DNA of 64,000 nt, taken from the NCBI GenBank assembly GCA_003215935.1, contig QCJQ01000002.1, positions 1 to 64,000 of the forward strand, given 5' to 3'. The notes beneath the pieces are model-generated. The model searched no databases. It was not told the DNA's origin and saw nothing but the letters and a program-made list of their open reading frames with translations. Positions within the stretch are counted from its first letter, which is position 1. The number at the start of each line of letters is the position of its first letter. The DNA comes from Prochlorococcus sp. AG-409-D09 (GTDB lineage: Bacteria > Cyanobacteriota > Cyanobacteriia > PCC-6307 > Cyanobiaceae). The position numbers and the translations under genes were made by a program. Of this stretch, positions 60,902-64,000 are shown one piece after another.

Positions 60902-61360
60902 CTACTTTTGGCCTATTTCATTTAGTACCTTGAGTGCTTCATTTACATGGGCTGGTCCATTAATTAAATCATTAAAGATATGACGAATCATACCTTTTTG
61001 GTCAATAATATAAGTCACTCGTCCATCTAAAATCCCTAGTACCTTTGGTACTCCAAAGGTTACTCTTAATTTATTATTCCCGTCACTTAATATTGGAAAA
61101 GGAAGTTTATTTTTTTTTGCAAATGCCTGGTGACTTTTTTGATCGTCACCGCTTACACCCCAAACTTCTGCTCCAAATATTTTAAATAAATCATATTTAT
61201 CCCTAAACCCGCATACTTCTGCTGTACATCCAGGTGTGTCGTCCTTAGGATAAAAAAATAATATTAATGGTTTACCTTTCAGTAACTTGCTTTTTCTTAG
61301 ATGACCGTCTTGATCATATAACTCTATATTTGGTATAAGATCACCAATTTTCAACCCCAT
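60902..61360 (-). CDS. bcp: Peroxiredoxin Q / bacterioferritin comigratory protein
   Basis: Thiol peroxidase of the PrxQ (Bcp) group, 152 residues. FFYPKDDTPGCTAEVCGFRD holds the peroxidatic Cys (C46 region) and, five residues on, the resolving Cys, the spacing typical of PrxQ. Later AEVWGVSGDDQKSHQAFAKK and VPKVLGILDGRVTYIIDQKG. Reduces hydrogen peroxide and organic peroxides using thioredoxin. Confidence 0.93.
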   Translation of the reverse strand: MGLKIGDLIPNIELYDQDGHLRKSKLLKGKPLILFFYPKDDTPGCTAEVCGFRDKYDLFKIFGAEVWGVSGDDQKSHQAFAKKNKLPFPILSDGNNKLRVTFGVPKVLGILDGRVTYIIDQKGMIRHIFNDLINGPAHVNEALKVLNEIGQK

Positions 61361-61474
61361 TGAACTTTAAGTATTTGTTTCCATTATATCTGCTTTTCTC
61401 TAAAGCGTGGTTTTATTCTTAGAAAATATTTTAGTAACTATTAAAAAGTATATACATCCAATTTAGTTGAAAAT

Positions 61475-61801
61475 TTAACAAAAATCCCTAAGTTCTTTCC
61501 ATTTATTAAGTCCTGCTTCTAGGTTAGAAATATCTTGTGTTGATTCACTTAATTTAAATGCTTTGATTAATGATTGTGTAGCTTCAACGCCCTGCTTGCC
61601 AGCTTCTCTTTGTTTTACGCAACCCTCAAGTGCATCTCCTTCCTTTAATGCAGCTTCTGCTTCTTTAAGTGAATCACTGGCTAATTCTATTTTTAAATTC
61701 CATTCGTTCATTAACTTATCATATTCACTTCCCGCTATAACTTTATCTATACTAGTAAAAATAATTGATATAAATAACATCATCCCGATCAAGTAATTCA
61801 T
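61475..61801 (-). CDS. Secreted hypothetical protein (108 aa)
   Basis: Signal MNYLIGMMLFISIIFTSIDK with probable cleavage near VIAGSEYD, then a helical mature part: MNEWNLKIELASDSLKEAEA, ALKEGDALEGCVKQREAGKQ and GVEATQSLIKAFKLSESTQD, ending NKWKELRDFC. Two cysteines. The overlapping plus-strand frame is a mirror. Function unknown. Confidence 0.65.
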   Translation of the reverse strand: MNYLIGMMLFISIIFTSIDKVIAGSEYDKLMNEWNLKIELASDSLKEAEAALKEGDALEGCVKQREAGKQGVEATQSLIKAFKLSESTQDISNLEAGLNKWKELRDFC

Positions 61802-62037
61802 CTTTACTAAACTTTTTTTAATTTAATTTTATTATAGCTATTTATCTCTCTAGTAGCTATAATTTAAAATGAGAAATAACTAATTAATATTTATTGCATC
61901 TCTACAGATTAATATTAAACAATTTTTTTAAGCAATAAATATAGGTTGGCAATCATTGTTACTAAAATAAACCTTTAATTTAAAAAGCACATAAAATATT
62001 GAATTATTTTTATTATGAATAATAATGAAAGAATTAA

Positions 62038-62631
62038 TTGTCTAATAAATCTGTGAAAAGCTTCATAAAAAGAATACTTAAAAAATCCAAGCTAATCAAA
62101 ATATATGACCGGATAAAGTATGGTATTCGAACTAAACCAGTTATTTGTAAGTCCTTCAAGGCTTTTGATGTTAAGAATGGTTTTATAAAATGTGAATGGT
62201 CACCTTTGCTTAATTTACCAGTTAGAGCTTCTAAGCTTATTAGATACTATCTAGCAATTAGGGTTTATCAATGTGATGATGAAGATATTCCTTTGCATTT
62301 ATTAAAAGAAACTGAGATAAGTAATAGGCTGAATTATTATTTTCTTCCAATTCCTTTATACTCCTCTAATATTAAAATCGAGCTTGGCTATACGTATAAA
62401 TCATCAGAATGGATAACTTTAGGTTTTGTTTCTATCCGCACTACTTCAATTAATATTAATAAATATTTTATTGAACCTGTTGCCGATTGGTTTTTTAACA
62501 ATATTGACTCACCTAGTGATAAATCACAGCATGAAACTATTTATCAAATGTCTTTGATTAACACTTTTGGTGCTTCTGAAAATTATATAAAGGGTAGGTT
62601 TAATGATTCTGGATCTTCTCATAATAAATAG
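62038..62631 (+). CDS. DUF4912-like protein (197 aa, TTG start)
   Basis: Starts TTG at 62038 (MSNKSVKSFIKRILKKSKLI) with a basic helix, then a domain reading FIKCEWSPLLNLPVRASKLI, RYYLAIRVYQCDDEDIPLHL, LNYYFLPIPLYSSNIKIELG and YTYKSSEWITLGFVSIRTTS. This fits the DUF4912 pattern ('..W.l.......L.lRlYD.tdid......E......W.lpvp......v.lG......g.W..lArS'). C-terminal hydrophilic tail. Family call is moderate; function unknown. Confidence 0.6.
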   Translation: MSNKSVKSFIKRILKKSKLIKIYDRIKYGIRTKPVICKSFKAFDVKNGFIKCEWSPLLNLPVRASKLIRYYLAIRVYQCDDEDIPLHLLKETEISNRLNYYFLPIPLYSSNIKIELGYTYKSSEWITLGFVSIRTTSININKYFIEPVADWFFNNIDSPSDKSQHETIYQMSLINTFGASENYIKGRFNDSGSSHNK

Positions 62632-62679
62632 TTGAGGGATTTAAATTATATTAGTTAAATAATCAATTAATTATTATTA

Positions 62680-62823
62680 TTAGCTTTTAATGCCTTGATA
62701 TACTGGCTGCATCATCCCTCCTCCTTGATCATCATCATCTTCACTATCATCTGAAAGGAGAAGATATGCAAATATAAATGCAATTACAGAGTAGATTAGA
62801 ATTGGTTGATCGAATTCAGTCAA
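62680..62823 (-). CDS. Small single-helix membrane protein with acidic stretch (47 aa)
   Basis: TTG start: MTEFDQPILIYSVIAFIFAY then LLLSDDSEDDDDQGGGMMQP and VYQGIKS. A helix (about 8-22) next to a run of acidic residues (DDSEDDDD) and a Gly/Met segment. Less AT-biased than its surroundings. Not recognised. Confidence 0.6.
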   Translation of the reverse strand: MTEFDQPILIYSVIAFIFAYLLLSDDSEDDDDQGGGMMQPVYQGIKS

Positions 62824-62926
62824 AACATTTTTTAGATTCAAATGACCTTACACGATTTTTTGTGATTCATGGTGATTTTTCATACCAATCAATATATAAG
62901 TAGTAAAATCTCGAAGCTTTATTCAT

Positions 62927-63109
62927 ATGGCTGAGAAAGATCTTCAACTTTTCCTTCAAAAGGTGGCCCAACTGAACGAGCTTGTTGATTCTCTCAATGA
63001 GATTGACGGTAGAAGAGAGAAGCTTTCGCAATGCTGCACTCATGAAGAGGTTGTCCTTTTAGCTAAGCATTGGGGCTTTGATATTGGTCGTCGTTGGGGA
63101 GAGAAATAG
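62927..63109 (+). CDS. Nif11-like protein (60 aa), no core peptide
   Basis: MAEKDLQLFLQKVAQLNELV then DSLNEIDGRREKLSQCCTHE and EVVLLAKHWGFDIGRRWGEK. The EEVV-LA-x-x-x-GFDI and opening 'LQLFL.KV' fit Nif11; it ends right after the domain, so it is not a lanthipeptide precursor. A second Nif11-like protein lies at 44353. Role unknown. Confidence 0.75.
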   Translation: MAEKDLQLFLQKVAQLNELVDSLNEIDGRREKLSQCCTHEEVVLLAKHWGFDIGRRWGEK

Positions 63110-63298
63110 TTTTATATCCATTTTGTCGTTAATGAAAAACGGACTATTAAACTGATTAAGTTATTTATACTTTAATAATCTGCTTTCAATTTTTAAATTA
63201 TTTCCCTAATGAATGATAATTTTATATATCGCACTTAACAGTATTAGATTATAATAATAAAGAATAAAAATAATCTTTTACAATTCTCATTGCTTCTT

Positions 63299-63634
63299 AT
63301 GTCAAATTCTTGGGATGCTTACTACAATCGCTATTCTGATTGGGATGAATCTCATATTTTTAATGTAAAGATAAAATTAGAGTATGAAAAAGAGTTGCTG
63401 GAACTTGGTTATTCTTCTTTTAAACAAGTTGATATTAATGATTTTATTCCGAATAACAATTATTCAAGGAATATCTCTGAAAAAGGAAAATACATTAAGA
63501 ATGACAAATCACTTGAACTGTCATTTGAGGCCCCTTACGATTGGTCTATTGATTCTGATTGGGAAGATAAAGCACTCGAACTTTTAAATATAAAAGATGA
63601 ATGGGTTATTGATTCTATGGTGGAAGACGACTAG
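63299..63634 (+). CDS. Hypothetical acidic protein (111 aa)
   Basis: From the ATG at 63299: MSNSWDAYYNRYSDWDESHI, FNVKIKLEYEKELLELGYSS and APYDWSIDSDWEDKALELLN. Trp/Asp/Tyr-rich, soluble. A TTG three codons upstream is possible. Not recognised. Convergent with the next gene, 37 bases apart. Confidence 0.6.
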   Translation: MSNSWDAYYNRYSDWDESHIFNVKIKLEYEKELLELGYSSFKQVDINDFIPNNNYSRNISEKGKYIKNDKSLELSFEAPYDWSIDSDWEDKALELLNIKDEWVIDSMVEDD

Positions 63635-63671
63635 AAGTTAGTAAAATATGTGTATTAATAAATATTTAATG

Positions 63672-63926
63672 TTAAGAGTAAAATATTAGCAGCATTCCAT
63701 TCTCTGTTTGATGGAATTCCTTTTCTTCTCTGCTAAGATCTATAGAAATTTCAAGACCTTCAGTAATTGCTACTTCATATATTGGGTTTAATTGTTTTTT
63801 ATTTCTATTTAAAGCTGCAATTCCTATTGGAGTAGTTAGCCAGATAAAATTTTTAGTTTCTCCAATAGGAGATTGGTTAAGTGAATCCTTTAAAAGGCTT
63901 GATATATCTGAATTTTCTTCTTTCAT
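63672..63926 (-). CDS. Hypothetical small protein (84 aa)
   Basis: MKEENSDISSLLKDSLNQSP then IGETKNFIWLTTPIGIAALN and NRNKKQLNPIYEVAITEGLE. Mixed alpha/beta, soluble. Last gene visible in the window; about 75 bases of AT-rich spacer remain to the edge. Confidence 0.55.
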   Translation of the reverse strand: MKEENSDISSLLKDSLNQSPIGETKNFIWLTTPIGIAALNRNKKQLNPIYEVAITEGLEISIDLSREEKEFHQTENGMLLIFYS

Positions 63927-64000
63927 GGATTTAAAATTAGTTAATTAATTAAAAAATTTATTTTAATAAATAAAAGTATATTAATACTATTAATTGATTA

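Noticed and set aside
1..64000. CRISPR array, transposase, integrase or phage structural genes
   Set aside because: No regularly spaced direct repeats were seen and no translated frame resembles these proteins.
1..64000. tRNA or rRNA genes
   Set aside because: No T-arm GGTTCRANNCC with a matching acceptor stem and no rRNA-like stretch was recognised by eye; a short tRNA could still be missed without tRNAscan.

Overview
The window reads as part of a Prochlorococcus-type (marine picocyanobacterial) chromosome. It is strongly AT-rich, genes are short and tightly packed, and recognisable genes include acsF (Mg-protoporphyrin cyclase), ispG, a carboxyl-terminal processing protease, gpgS (glucosylglycerate synthesis) and many domains typical of picocyanobacteria (DUF1651, DUF2862, DUF3303, DUF1499, Nif11). 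The exact clade cannot be fixed from sequence reading alone; a low-light NATL-like strain is only a guess. I recognised no tRNA, rRNA, CRISPR array, insertion sequence or phage structural gene.

Layout. 1-2.3 kb: a minus-strand phosphonate/phosphite-type ABC transporter (phnD-phnC-phnE; phnE runs off the left edge). 2.3-14.3 kb: conserved core metabolism and maintenance (aspartate aminotransferase, VOC protein, family-4-like uracil-DNA glycosylase, ispG, ctp, nadA, a metallophosphoesterase, a TPM-domain protein, a MidA-like methyltransferase, aroB, purK). 14.35-14.6 kb, just after purK: a highly structured non-coding stretch that I propose as 6S RNA (ssaA), mainly from position. 14.8-15.6 kb: an ORF-poor stretch with minus-strand protein-like fragments broken by stops, probably gene relics.

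15.6-49 kb is an accessory-looking region dominated by proteins under about 110 residues, many with a single membrane segment, on both strands, with large gaps. Larger islands within it are a solitary pstB, an SbcD/SbcC-like (YhaO/YhaN-type) pair, a rhomboid protease, gpgS, a stand-alone and altered NAD-dependent DNA ligase adenylation domain, a potassium channel with RCK domain, a peptidase S51 protein, an MBL-fold protein, an NmrA-like protein and a uridine-kinase-like protein. It also holds a lysine/alanine-tailed histone-H1-like protein, a stand-alone IF-2 N-terminal-like domain, a Nif11 peptide, and three related single-helix micropeptides, each followed by a hairpin terminator.

49-57.7 kb returns to larger genes: acsF with a convergent 2Fe-2S ferredoxin, a tandem pair of small 'HHWxPFLRYQ' proteins, a 3-hydroxyisobutyrate dehydrogenase-family enzyme, a three-gene ABC-2 exporter and a divergent Nramp-family protein. 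57.7-64 kb is again rich in micropeptides, with a PrxQ/Bcp peroxiredoxin, a lipoprotein, a DUF4912-like protein and a second Nif11 protein.

The most unusual signals are the micropeptide family (21.9, 44.8 and 45.5 kb), the orphan ligase adenylation domain, a set of long perfect hairpins between genes, the glycosylase with two substituted Fe-S cysteines, the ferredoxin without a normal start codon and a one-base frameshift at a G/C homopolymer. Many small genes listed here were translated by hand; their reality rests on intact frames and composition, not on homology searches.
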